Assembly: GCA_040755395.1 (NCBI GenBank)
Contig: JBFMAX010000009.1
Coordinates: 82,506-146,505 of the forward strand
Source of the DNA: Nitrospirota bacterium
GTDB lineage: Bacteria; Nitrospirota; Nitrospiria; Nitrospirales; Nitrospiraceae
Reading direction: 5' to 3'
Length of the DNA stretch: 64,000 bases
Shown here one piece after another: positions 42,517 to 50,979 of this stretch; the stretch's first letter is position 1; every line of letters begins with the position of its first letter. The notes beneath the pieces were generated by a model. The model was not told the origin of the DNA. It did no database searches and was given only the letters and a program-made list of their open reading frames with translations. Both the position numbers and the translations under genes were made by a program.

Positions 42517-44904
42517 CTACCCCTGCAATTGCGCCAAGATGGCTCGCGCTTCCGCGACGCCGGGAAAGGCTTTGCCCGAGGCGACGGCCTTCCGGAGATG
42601 GGTCTTGGCCTCCGCGGCCAGGCCGGCTTGATAATAGGCCACGCCCAAATGGTAATTCAGGACCGGATGGTCCGGCGCTTTGGAAAGGGCGAGCCGAATC
42701 ACGCGCACCGCTTCGTCGCGATGACCCAGCTTCAGGTGGACCCACCCCAACGTATCGAGGAAGAAGGGGTGCGGGGCCTGCGTTTCGAACTCGCGGCTCA
42801 AGGCGAGGGCCCGTTCCAAGCTTTTCGGATCGCCCTTATGATCGGCCAGCAGCGCGGCGAGATTGTTGGCCGCCACGAGCGCGCGCGGGTTCATCCGGAG
42901 AATCGCGTCGTACTCCTCGATCGCCCGATCGATGTGCCCGGCCTCGCCGAGCGCGGACGCCAGCAACAGGCGAAGCTCTCCGTTACCGGGGTTGAGTCGG
43001 ACGCCTTCGGTCAGAAGCTCGGCGGCCTCCGCGAGCCGCTTCTGCGCCAATTTCAAGGTGGCCAAGTTCATCCACGGCATGGCCCAGTCCGGCTTAATCC
43101 GCGCGGCCTCGCGGAATTTGGCCTCCGCCCCCGCCTGGTCCCCCCTGATGAGCAGGAGTTCTCCGAGCAGGCCCAGGGCGTAGGCGTGCTGTGGATCCCG
43201 GGCCAGGAGGCGTTCAAGCCGAGCCTGGGCTTGGGCCTGCCTGCCGAGACCGTGTTCCAATCGCACGAGCGCAAAGAGCGGTTCCGGCGCGGCGGGGACC
43301 GCGGCGGCCGCCCGCTCGAAGGCAGCCATCGCCTTGTCCCACTCTTGTCTGGCGAGCAACAGATTGCCCTCGGCAAGGTCGGCGGCGACCTCTCCGGCTC
43401 CTGCCCGGCGGAGTTTTGCGATCGTTTCCGCGGTCGCGCCCCAGTCCCGCTCCGCCGCCTGCAGATTGAGCAGCATGCCGAGGATCGCCAGGTTGTCGGA
43501 ATCCAGCTTGAGCAGGCCTTCCAATCTCGATCGAGCGTCTTTCGTTCTGCCGCCGGCGATGTCGAGATGCGCCAACGGAAGCTGCGCGTCGAGCAGGCGC
43601 GGGTTCAGCGCGACCGCTTTCTGCAGGTTCTCGCGGGCCAGGTCGGTTTCGCCGAGCGCCAGATGCGCCCGCCCGAGCAGCGTAAAGGCTTCCGCATGGT
43701 CCGGCTGGTCTTTCAGGACCGTGCGCAAAGCCTGAGTGGCCCCTTTGCCGTCCCCGCGACGGAGCGCGATCTTACCCTGGAGGAGCAAGGCGTCGGAGGC
43801 GCGCGGGTTCTCCTTCAGGACTTCCTGTAACTCCCGCTCGGCTCCTTGCTGCCTGCCCTCTTCCCAGTCCATGGCGGCCAACCTGACTCTGGCGTCCAAG
43901 GACGCGGGGCTTCTTCGTCGATCGTCGCGAACTTCTTCGTAGAGGCGCCTGGCTTTGTCCCGCTCTTGCGTCGCTTCGTACAACCGGCCCAGGGCGAACC
44001 GTATGGCCGTCGAATGCGGGAGGCTCTCTTTGGCCTCGAGGAGCGCCGCCTCGGCGTGCGGCGCGCCTCGACGGGTGGCGAGAAAGTCCGCCAGCGCGAG
44101 CCGGCGCGGCTCGCTGTCCGGGTCGGCCCGCACCGCGTCCCGCAACGCGGCTTCGGCTTTGTCGTAGTCTCCGCGTTGATCGTAGAAGCCGGCTAATTTG
44201 ACGCGATGGTCGAACACCTTGGGCTCGGCCTCCACGATGCGCGTCAGAATCTGCTCCGCGCGGGCTGCGTCTCCCATGCGGACGTAGGTCGAAGCCAGGC
44301 TGTTCAGCAGATCGAGGTCGCCGGGGTGCGCGTCGATCGCCCGGCGCAGCGCCGGTTCGGCGTCGACGGCGCGCTGCTGTGCCGCATACAGACTGGCGAG
44401 CAGCAAGACCACGTCCTTTTCGGACGGGTACTCCGCAAGCAGCGCCTCGGCCTGGACCGTCGCCTCCTGCAATCGCCCGCCGACGGCCAAGACCGCGATC
44501 TTGAGCGCCCGGGCCTGCGCGTGCCGCGGATCGGCGGCCAGGACTCTCTCCGCCGACTCCACGACTTTGTCGGTCATGCGGGCTTCCAGATAAAACTTGC
44601 CCAACTTGATCAACGCGCGGTCGTGGTTGGGCACCAGTTCGACGACACGCTGATAATTGGCGAACGCGTTACGCCAGTTTTTTTCCTTTTCTTCGACCTG
44701 AGCGAACAGGAAGTAGGCCTCGGGATCCTTCGGATCGATCTTCAGCACGTTCCGCAGGGCGACCCGCGCCTTGGGGAAATTCCCCTGCTGGATATAAGCC
44801 TGCGCTTTCGACCGATAGTTCGCTTTGCGCTCCTCCGGTCCGCCGCAGCCGGCGGCGACGATCAGGAGCAGCGCAACGGCGATGTGAACCGTTCTGGAAG
44901 TCAT
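42517..44904 (-). CDS. PrsT-like TPR lipoprotein of the exosortase system, 795 aa
   Basis: A lipoprotein signal (VALLLIVAAGC, Cys about 20) leads into about 20 tandem TPR-type repeats covering the whole chain (for example KAQAYIQQGNFPKARVALR, LASTYVRMGDAARAEQILT, LGEAGHIDRAIEEYDAILR). It matches the very large TPR lipoproteins (PrsT) encoded in PEP-CTERM/exosortase loci, probably a scaffold at the outer membrane facing the periplasm. TTAGGAGGCGGGC precedes the ATG. It forms an operon with the Wza-type gene two bases downstream. Confidence 0.92.
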   Translation of the reverse strand: MTSRTVHIAVALLLIVAAGCGGPEERKANYRSKAQAYIQQGNFPKARVALRNVLKIDPKDPEAYFLFAQVEEKEKNWRNAFANYQRVVELVPNHDRALIKLGKFYLEARMTDKVVESAERVLAADPRHAQARALKIAVLAVGGRLQEATVQAEALLAEYPSEKDVVLLLASLYAAQQRAVDAEPALRRAIDAHPGDLDLLNSLASTYVRMGDAARAEQILTRIVEAEPKVFDHRVKLAGFYDQRGDYDKAEAALRDAVRADPDSEPRRLALADFLATRRGAPHAEAALLEAKESLPHSTAIRFALGRLYEATQERDKARRLYEEVRDDRRRSPASLDARVRLAAMDWEEGRQQGAERELQEVLKENPRASDALLLQGKIALRRGDGKGATQALRTVLKDQPDHAEAFTLLGRAHLALGETDLARENLQKAVALNPRLLDAQLPLAHLDIAGGRTKDARSRLEGLLKLDSDNLAILGMLLNLQAAERDWGATAETIAKLRRAGAGEVAADLAEGNLLLARQEWDKAMAAFERAAAAVPAAPEPLFALVRLEHGLGRQAQAQARLERLLARDPQHAYALGLLGELLLIRGDQAGAEAKFREAARIKPDWAMPWMNLATLKLAQKRLAEAAELLTEGVRLNPGNGELRLLLASALGEAGHIDRAIEEYDAILRMNPRALVAANNLAALLADHKGDPKSLERALALSREFETQAPHPFFLDTLGWVHLKLGHRDEAVRVIRLALSKAPDHPVLNYHLGVAYYQAGLAAEAKTHLRKAVASGKAFPGVAEARAILAQLQG

Positions 44905-45038
44905 GCCCGCCTCCTAACCGAGCTTGCTGAGCCAGCCGCCATCTGATAACTCTTGGCGGCTGGAGAGAACACCTCTTTCTTTCTAACCTTCGCGACCCGT
45001 TCGCCCGCGTCTCGCGCCCGCCGTTGCTGTCGCTGCGG

Positions 45039-46673
45039 TCACCACCACGCGCGCAGGCCCACCCAGAACAGCATCCACAGGGACACGAGGCCGAGCCGCG
45101 CGATGCGGACCGCGCCGTTGTGGAGCAACAACTCGAACGAGAAAAACAGCACGATCAGCTTTGCGGTCAACACGCTGAGATTGATGTCGCCGACCCGCAT
45201 TTCCGGCAGGACGGGAATGATCAAAGCCAACAACACCATGAGGTAATCGAGCGGTGTCGTCTCGAACGGGCGCCCGGCGCTGAAGCGGATCGCCAGCATC
45301 ACCAGCAGCGCCAACACCATGAACAACAGGTTGAGCGGAACCCGCAGATTCCATTCAACGTCGAGCGAGGCCTGTTCGCCCAAGTACATGACGAACGCGC
45401 TGCCCACATACAGGCCGCTCCGCACCAACAGCGGCGCGGCGCGCGGGACGACGGTGAGACCCGCGAGGATCGCGATGAACAGCGCCGTCGCGCCGTAGGC
45501 CATGTCGTCGGGAACGCGGCGGACCAGGAGCACGCTGAACGCGAGCAGGAGCGGCACCGCGACACTCAACACGCGGAGGGCCGCGTCGGCCGGCCACAAC
45601 CGGTCCCCCGGACGCCGGAGACAGGGCCACGGCGGACGCTCCGCGTCGGGTTTCCGGGTGAGCCGCAACGCGCCGCGGCCGGCGTTGAAGAACAGAGCCA
45701 GAATGCCGGCGGCTAGGACGCCGTAGAGCGCCAACACCGCGCCGTCGGATTGCCAACGCAACAGGTAGGCGAGGCTGACCATGCCGGCCTGAAGCGAATA
45801 AATGAGGATCACCGCCTCGCGCTGGGACAGGCCGACGGCCAGGAGCTTGTGGTGAATGTGGTTCCGATCGGCCACGAAGGGCGAACGGCCTTCGCGGATC
45901 CGCTGGATCATGACGGCGACCGTGTCCAGGAGCGGCAACCCCAGGATGAGCGGCGCCAGGGCCGGACTGTACGGCCCGCGCGCCGGGTCCGTCAACACGA
46001 TGGACGACACGGCGAGATAAAACCCGAGAAACTGGCTGCCCGCGTCTCCCATGAAGATCCGCGCGGGGTAGGTGTTGAACCGGAGGAACCCCAACAGTCC
46101 TCCGAGTACCGACGCCATCATCGCCGTCACCACGATATCGTCCGAGAGATACGCCAGGTACGCCATGCCGGCGAAGCTGAGCAGCGAGAGGCCTCCCGCC
46201 AGCCCGTCCAGGCCGTCGGCCAGGTTGATCGCGTTGGTCACGCCCACCAGAACGAGCAAAGTCAGCGGCACGGAGACCCAGCCGGGCAGGACAAGATCGG
46301 GCCACAACGGCAGGCTGGTCAGGCGGACGCCGCCGACAAGGATGACGGCGCCGGCGGCCAGCAGTTGCCCGAAAAACTTCATCCGATAGCTGAGACCGGC
46401 GCGGTCGTCCCAGGCCCCGAACAGAAGAATGATCGCGCCGCCCAGGAGGCCGGACACGACCACGTCGTCTTTGGGGACCCACAGAAGGATCGCCGTGAAC
46501 GTCCCGGCGGCCAAGGCGATGCCCCCGATTTTCGCGACGGGACCCGCGTGAACTTTGCGGTCCCCCGGCAGGTCGATGAAATGGAACCGGCTCGCCGTGG
46601 CGACCAGCGGCGGGATCAACGCCATACAGATGATCAACGATCCGACGAAGCTGAAAAACAGCGCGCCCGACAT
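45039..46673 (-). CDS. WecA/Rfe-like undecaprenyl-phosphate sugar-1-phosphate transferase, 544 aa
   Basis: The first 330 residues are the polyprenyl-phosphate transferase: FHFIDLPGDRKVHAGPVAKIG at the front, NAINLADGLDGLAGG (Asp-Asp of metal site), MGDAGSQFLGFYLA and DRNHIHHKL (the HIHH motif). It starts polymer synthesis by moving a sugar-phosphate onto undecaprenyl phosphate in the inner membrane. A C-terminal part of about 200 residues adds six more hydrophobic helices, not present in WecA, whose role is unknown. TGAGGATCACGCC precedes the ATG. It lies between the TPR and exosortase genes. Confidence 0.93.
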   Translation of the reverse strand: MSGALFFSFVGSLIICMALIPPLVATASRFHFIDLPGDRKVHAGPVAKIGGIALAAGTFTAILLWVPKDDVVVSGLLGGAIILLFGAWDDRAGLSYRMKFFGQLLAAGAVILVGGVRLTSLPLWPDLVLPGWVSVPLTLLVLVGVTNAINLADGLDGLAGGLSLLSFAGMAYLAYLSDDIVVTAMMASVLGGLLGFLRFNTYPARIFMGDAGSQFLGFYLAVSSIVLTDPARGPYSPALAPLILGLPLLDTVAVMIQRIREGRSPFVADRNHIHHKLLAVGLSQREAVILIYSLQAGMVSLAYLLRWQSDGAVLALYGVLAAGILALFFNAGRGALRLTRKPDAERPPWPCLRRPGDRLWPADAALRVLSVAVPLLLAFSVLLVRRVPDDMAYGATALFIAILAGLTVVPRAAPLLVRSGLYVGSAFVMYLGEQASLDVEWNLRVPLNLLFMVLALLVMLAIRFSAGRPFETTPLDYLMVLLALIIPVLPEMRVGDINLSVLTAKLIVLFFSFELLLHNGAVRIARLGLVSLWMLFWVGLRAWW

Positions 46674-46683
46674 GGCGTGATCC

Positions 46684-48309
46684 TCAGTCAGGGACGTACG
46701 TCTTCAACAAGGGATGGACGAGCGCGGCGAACGCGGCGAGCCGGCTTTCCACGCCGGCCTCGTTCTCGCCGGCGCGGACCGGCGCGCTCAAGCGAACCAG
46801 CGCCCCGTCCGTCCGCCGCTGCGTCAGGGCGTCCCACAGCAGATACGCTTTCACCGCATATTCGTTCGTCAGCACGCGGTTCCGCTGCTTGAACCAGTAC
46901 AACACAAGCTGTTTGTCGTCGCCCTTTTGGATGAGCGCCCGATTGACCGTGAGACCGGGCTCCGCGGCCGACGGAGGAATCACTTCAACGTCGCGGAACG
47001 ACGAAATCTCCCATCCGCCCCCCGGAATGCAGGTTTTGGGCGAATGCGCCGACTGTCCTTTGCGTTGAGAGCGGTAGTAGGCGACGTAGAAGTTGACGGA
47101 ACCCCTGTCCGGCGCCGCGTAGTCGGCCAGGATGTAGTCGTCGAAGCGGAGCACGTCGACGTACTGTCGCTCCAGGGGATAGGAGAGGCCTGCCCAGTCG
47201 CCGACCCGCAACGGAAATTCGAGGAACGATTGCCGCGGAGGCGTCGCTTCCTCCCGAGACACGAGGCGAGGCGCGCCGACCGCGACCAGGGCGAGCAAAG
47301 CGAGACAGACGGCGTACGCCCGCGGCCACGCGCTCCGCGACGGGATGCGATTCGAAAGATCCGGCCGGGCGGGAGATTCGTGCCGCGCGGGAGCGGTCGC
47401 TCCGGCCGGATGGATGCGGGAAAGCAGCCGCATCTCGCCCAACAGCGCCAGCAGACTGGCCATGAAAAAGACCCACCCCTCGAACAGATGGAGAAACCCC
47501 TCCGCGGCGCCAGGCCCGTACAGATCGACCAAGACGCCGATGACGCCGATCCGGAACCCGTTCAGCAGGATGGAGATCGGAATACTCGAGGCCAGGAGCG
47601 TGATCCGTTTCCACATGCGGTCGCGGAACAGGTATGCGCAGAGCAACGCCAGCGACACGAGCGGAAACAGGTACCGCAGACCGCTGCAGGCCTCGACCAC
47701 CTGCAACTGGATCGGCCCGAGGTCGATCACGTTGCCCTCCCGGAAGGCCGTGACGCCGACGACCTGAAGGCAGCCGACGCCCAGCGCCGAAGACAGCAAC
47801 TGCAAACGCCCGGACAGGGCCTGGTACAGAAAATCCGGGAGCGGAATCATGGTGAGCAGATACGCCAGGGGAAAGGCCATCTCCTTCGCGCCGCGGACGC
47901 CGACGGCGCCGACCGTGAACGCCACGACGACCATCCAGAACGACAGGTGGAGGAGCACGTAGAGGGTGGCCAGCTCGCCGACGACATAGAGGCCGAGTCC
48001 GGCCGCCAGCAGCGCCGGGCCCCACCACGACCCTTGGAGTCCCGGTGTCCTGATCGCGTGTCGCCGTTCCCACACGAAGTACAGGGAGATCAACGGAACG
48101 AAGAACCCGTGCCCGTAATTCTCGTCCGTGACCCAGATATGGACCATGTACGCGAGGCTGTCGAAGTAGATGAAGCCGATCAACGGAATCGGAGCCAGCG
48201 CGGCCGCCCAGAGGAGGCGGTCGCGTGTCCGGGTTCCGGCATTCCGGTCGGCTTCGATCAGTCCGGCAATCGACGGTTTGCCGTGCGCGACGGCCGGGCG
48301 CGGATTCAT
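46684..48309 (-). CDS. exosortase fused to EpsI-type domain, 541 aa
   Basis: The N-terminal 310 residues are a multi-helix exosortase with the catalytic triad: Cys in VVEACSGLRYLFP, Arg in LNGFRIGVIG and His in GFLHLFEGW. It cleaves PEP-CTERM-type tails of exported proteins and attaches or releases them at the membrane. The C-terminal 190 residues are an EpsI-type domain (FLEFPLRVGDWAG, SVNFYVAYYRSQRKGQ, HSPKTCIPGGGWE) facing the periplasm. ATG 48309 overlaps the WecG stop by four bases; the frame open upstream to 48939 is not used. Confidence 0.93.
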   Translation of the reverse strand: MNPRPAVAHGKPSIAGLIEADRNAGTRTRDRLLWAAALAPIPLIGFIYFDSLAYMVHIWVTDENYGHGFFVPLISLYFVWERRHAIRTPGLQGSWWGPALLAAGLGLYVVGELATLYVLLHLSFWMVVVAFTVGAVGVRGAKEMAFPLAYLLTMIPLPDFLYQALSGRLQLLSSALGVGCLQVVGVTAFREGNVIDLGPIQLQVVEACSGLRYLFPLVSLALLCAYLFRDRMWKRITLLASSIPISILLNGFRIGVIGVLVDLYGPGAAEGFLHLFEGWVFFMASLLALLGEMRLLSRIHPAGATAPARHESPARPDLSNRIPSRSAWPRAYAVCLALLALVAVGAPRLVSREEATPPRQSFLEFPLRVGDWAGLSYPLERQYVDVLRFDDYILADYAAPDRGSVNFYVAYYRSQRKGQSAHSPKTCIPGGGWEISSFRDVEVIPPSAAEPGLTVNRALIQKGDDKQLVLYWFKQRNRVLTNEYAVKAYLLWDALTQRRTDGALVRLSAPVRAGENEAGVESRLAAFAALVHPLLKTYVPD

Positions 48310-49040
48310 CCGGTCACCTTCCTTTTCAGCACGTGCCAGGCGAACAACGGCAGCGCGGCCTGCCGGCCGATTCGAGTCGGTTGGGCGACCAACCGGTAGA
48401 GCCATTCGAGATGAAGGCGCCTGACCGACGCCGGCGCGCGCTTGACCCGGCCGGCGATCACGTCGAACGTGCCGCCCACCCCCTGGCACACCTTGACGTT
48501 CAACGCGGGGAGATACCGGTCGATCCAGGCTTCCTGCTTCGGGCTCCCGAGCGCGACGAACAACAGGTCGGCGCGCGACGCGTTGATGGCGGCGATCAAT
48601 CCGGGCATGTCTTCCTCCTGGAGGTATCCATGGCTGGCGCCGACGATTCGGATTCCCGGGAACCGCCGCTGCAGGACGGTCGCGGTCTGCCGGTTCACGT
48701 CCGGCGCGCCGCCGAACAAGAAGACCGTCCGCCCGGCGGCGGCAGCCCGCGCGCAGAGTCTGGGCATCAACTCCGACCCGGGAACCCGCTCGAACGATCC
48801 CAAGCCCAACAGCCGGGCGGCGAGCACAATGCCGATGCCGTCGGGAATGAGCAGATCGGCGCGGCGAAGCCGATCGAGCAGCAGAGGATCTCCGGTCGCC
48901 CTGACCACCTTTTCCGGATTGACCGCCATGATGCTGCACGGTTTGTCGCCCGCGAGCATGGCGCCGACGACCGCGACCGCTTGGTCCATCGTGACGCAGT
49001 CCACGGGGACGCCCAGGATTTCAGTACGCGCCGGCTTCAT
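48306..49040 (-). CDS. WecG/TagA/CpsF family glycosyltransferase, 244 aa
   Basis: The chain has the family motifs: VPVDCVTMDQAVAVV, SIMAVNPEKVVRATGD, DLLIPDGIGIVLAARL, FLFGGAPDVN and LLFVALGSPKQEAWID. These enzymes add ManNAc, or ManNAcA, to the lipid-linked GlcNAc, which fits the WecB and WecA-like genes in the same locus. It overlaps the exosortase gene by four bases and the upstream heparinase-like gene by 20 bases, so these are translationally coupled. Cytoplasmic face of the inner membrane. Confidence 0.94.
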   Translation of the reverse strand: MKPARTEILGVPVDCVTMDQAVAVVGAMLAGDKPCSIMAVNPEKVVRATGDPLLLDRLRRADLLIPDGIGIVLAARLLGLGSFERVPGSELMPRLCARAAAAGRTVFLFGGAPDVNRQTATVLQRRFPGIRIVGASHGYLQEEDMPGLIAAINASRADLLFVALGSPKQEAWIDRYLPALNVKVCQGVGGTFDVIAGRVKRAPASVRRLHLEWLYRLVAQPTRIGRQAALPLFAWHVLKRKVTG

Positions 49041-50979
49041 CGATCAACCGCCGAAGTCGCGCGAGCGCGGCCCCCGGCACCCATCGCCGACTTCCGTCGT
49101 GATCCGCCCGGACCACCGTGACGAACTCATGGGGCAACGGCCCTTCGTAACGGCAGCGCACCGTCGCGATGGGCACCTTGACCCCGTACGCCGGAGACCT
49201 CCAGCCGGACGGCGGATCGGTTTCTCCGCGGTGCCATGACACCGCTCCACCCGTGACGTCGATTCGGACGGCCGTCGCCCCGGACCGGAGCACGGACGAG
49301 CCGGCCTCCACAAAGGGATCGGCCCCCAGATGCCAGTTCGCATCGAGCCGATGGACGCCGCGCCCCGTCAGCCGATCCAGAATCACCCAGCGGCTCGGCG
49401 GTTGGTACAGCAGCGCCCGCCAGTGCAGGACGCCGAGCCGTTTCAGATAGCCGTCATGGCTCGCCACGAGCGCGACGCTTCCGTCCGGATTTGTGTCCCG
49501 ATGCGCGAGCCGGGTATAAAACGGCTGCGTCCACAAGAAGGCGGCTTCCTGGACGGCTTGATCCAGTCCGTCCACCGTCACGGTGTTGTGAGCGCTGGTT
49601 CCGCGGAAGTACCTCCTCCACGAAGGCTCGCCGGTGTATGTGTAAGTTCCCGGATCGATCAGGACTTCCAGGTCGTCGATGTCCAACAGGACCGAGAGCG
49701 CGTCGGCGTGGCCGTGCGCGTAGCAGGGGGCCATCCCGAGCGGCCCGTGGTCGAAGATCAGGCGCGAGCGGGCGCCGTCCGCCCGCGTGACGACTGTATA
49801 GCCCGAGGACCTGAACGTGGACGTCGCGGGTACCGGCGCCGGCTCTCCACGGGGAAACCGCAGAAACGGGGACAGCGCGTAGCCGTCGTCGCCGTCGCCG
49901 ATCGCCGGCCAACGTTCAGCCGGCCAACCGAACGCGGCGTCGAACGCCTGACTGCGCGCCACGGCCCGCTCCAGCGCCGCAGGCACGGGCCGGTTTCTCT
50001 GTCTGAGCAGGGCCACGACGAGTCGGTACAGGTCCGAGACCACCCGCTGATACCGGAATCCCTGCTCCGCGCCGCCGCCGTCGTCGAGGATCTGGTGGGA
50101 AGCTTCGTGCTCCAGCAACCGGAGTCCGGCGGCCGACCAGCCTCCATCGCCTTGCAGCTCCGGAAACAGGATACCGGCGTACACGAGCCCGGCCGCCTCC
50201 GCGACGGTATGGTTCCCGAGAGACGAACCGATGGACAGCCGGCGTCGGATGAATTCGGCGTGCCCGCGGATCAGACCTGTCACAACGGGCCACGTTCCCT
50301 CGGGATCGCTCAACCAGGGCCGGGCGATGTCGATCGCGTGACACACGGCCAAGAGACGGAGCGCGCATTCCATCGCCGAAATGTAATGAATGCCGGTGAG
50401 AAACGGGTTGGCCTTGCGCCATGACCGGAGCCGGGCTTCCAGCGACTGAACGGCGCGGCGGCGCAGGCTCGCTTCAGCCGTTCGTGAGATCAACGCCAGC
50501 GCAATCAGATGCTGAAGCCGCGCGGGCTCCCATGCAACGCGCACGTCCCCGTACGGATTGCCTTCGCGATACGGAATGCTCGCGAAGAACGTATTCGGCC
50601 AGAGCCTGCCGGTGTCCGGCGCCCGGCGCCAGATGTCCGGATCCTCACTCCATGCCCACTCATGGCCGAGCGCGCGGAAACGCCCCTCCACCAACCCCTC
50701 CGCCGAGTCCGCGAGGGCGTCGAGCGCCCAGGGCAACTCCGGCAATTGCGGTGTCGAGGCAACGCAAAACGCCAGGCGGCCGGCATCGCGGACCGGAGCG
50801 TCCGCCGTCAGCCACCCGAAGCGATGGCCGACCTGCCAGGCCTTCAGCGCGCACTGCTCGCCCGCCCGACTAATCAGTTCGGCGGGACTCATCACGCTCG
50901 CGCGCCTGGCGTACCAGGCCAGTGTCCGGGAGACACGGAAGGAATGAAACGGCATCGTTCCGGCGGCGTCAGACGTCAT
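49021..50979 (-). CDS. heparinase II/III-type polysaccharide lyase, 652 aa
   Basis: An N-terminal alpha/alpha-toroid (LARWY-type regions SLGNHTVAEAAGLVYAG with the catalytic Asn/His) is followed by a beta-sheet C-terminal half with HGHADALSVLLDIDDLEVL, IDPGTYTYTG and GTSAHNTVTVDG, the heparinase-III pattern. No signal peptide is visible, so the cell location is open. Such lyases are common in exosortase loci and may trim or process the polymer. GGGAG precedes ATG 50979, which overlaps the oxidoreductase gene by 11 bases. Confidence 0.88.
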   Translation of the reverse strand: MTSDAAGTMPFHSFRVSRTLAWYARRASVMSPAELISRAGEQCALKAWQVGHRFGWLTADAPVRDAGRLAFCVASTPQLPELPWALDALADSAEGLVEGRFRALGHEWAWSEDPDIWRRAPDTGRLWPNTFFASIPYREGNPYGDVRVAWEPARLQHLIALALISRTAEASLRRRAVQSLEARLRSWRKANPFLTGIHYISAMECALRLLAVCHAIDIARPWLSDPEGTWPVVTGLIRGHAEFIRRRLSIGSSLGNHTVAEAAGLVYAGILFPELQGDGGWSAAGLRLLEHEASHQILDDGGGAEQGFRYQRVVSDLYRLVVALLRQRNRPVPAALERAVARSQAFDAAFGWPAERWPAIGDGDDGYALSPFLRFPRGEPAPVPATSTFRSSGYTVVTRADGARSRLIFDHGPLGMAPCYAHGHADALSVLLDIDDLEVLIDPGTYTYTGEPSWRRYFRGTSAHNTVTVDGLDQAVQEAAFLWTQPFYTRLAHRDTNPDGSVALVASHDGYLKRLGVLHWRALLYQPPSRWVILDRLTGRGVHRLDANWHLGADPFVEAGSSVLRSGATAVRIDVTGGAVSWHRGETDPPSGWRSPAYGVKVPIATVRCRYEGPLPHEFVTVVRADHDGSRRWVPGAALARLRRLIDEAGAY

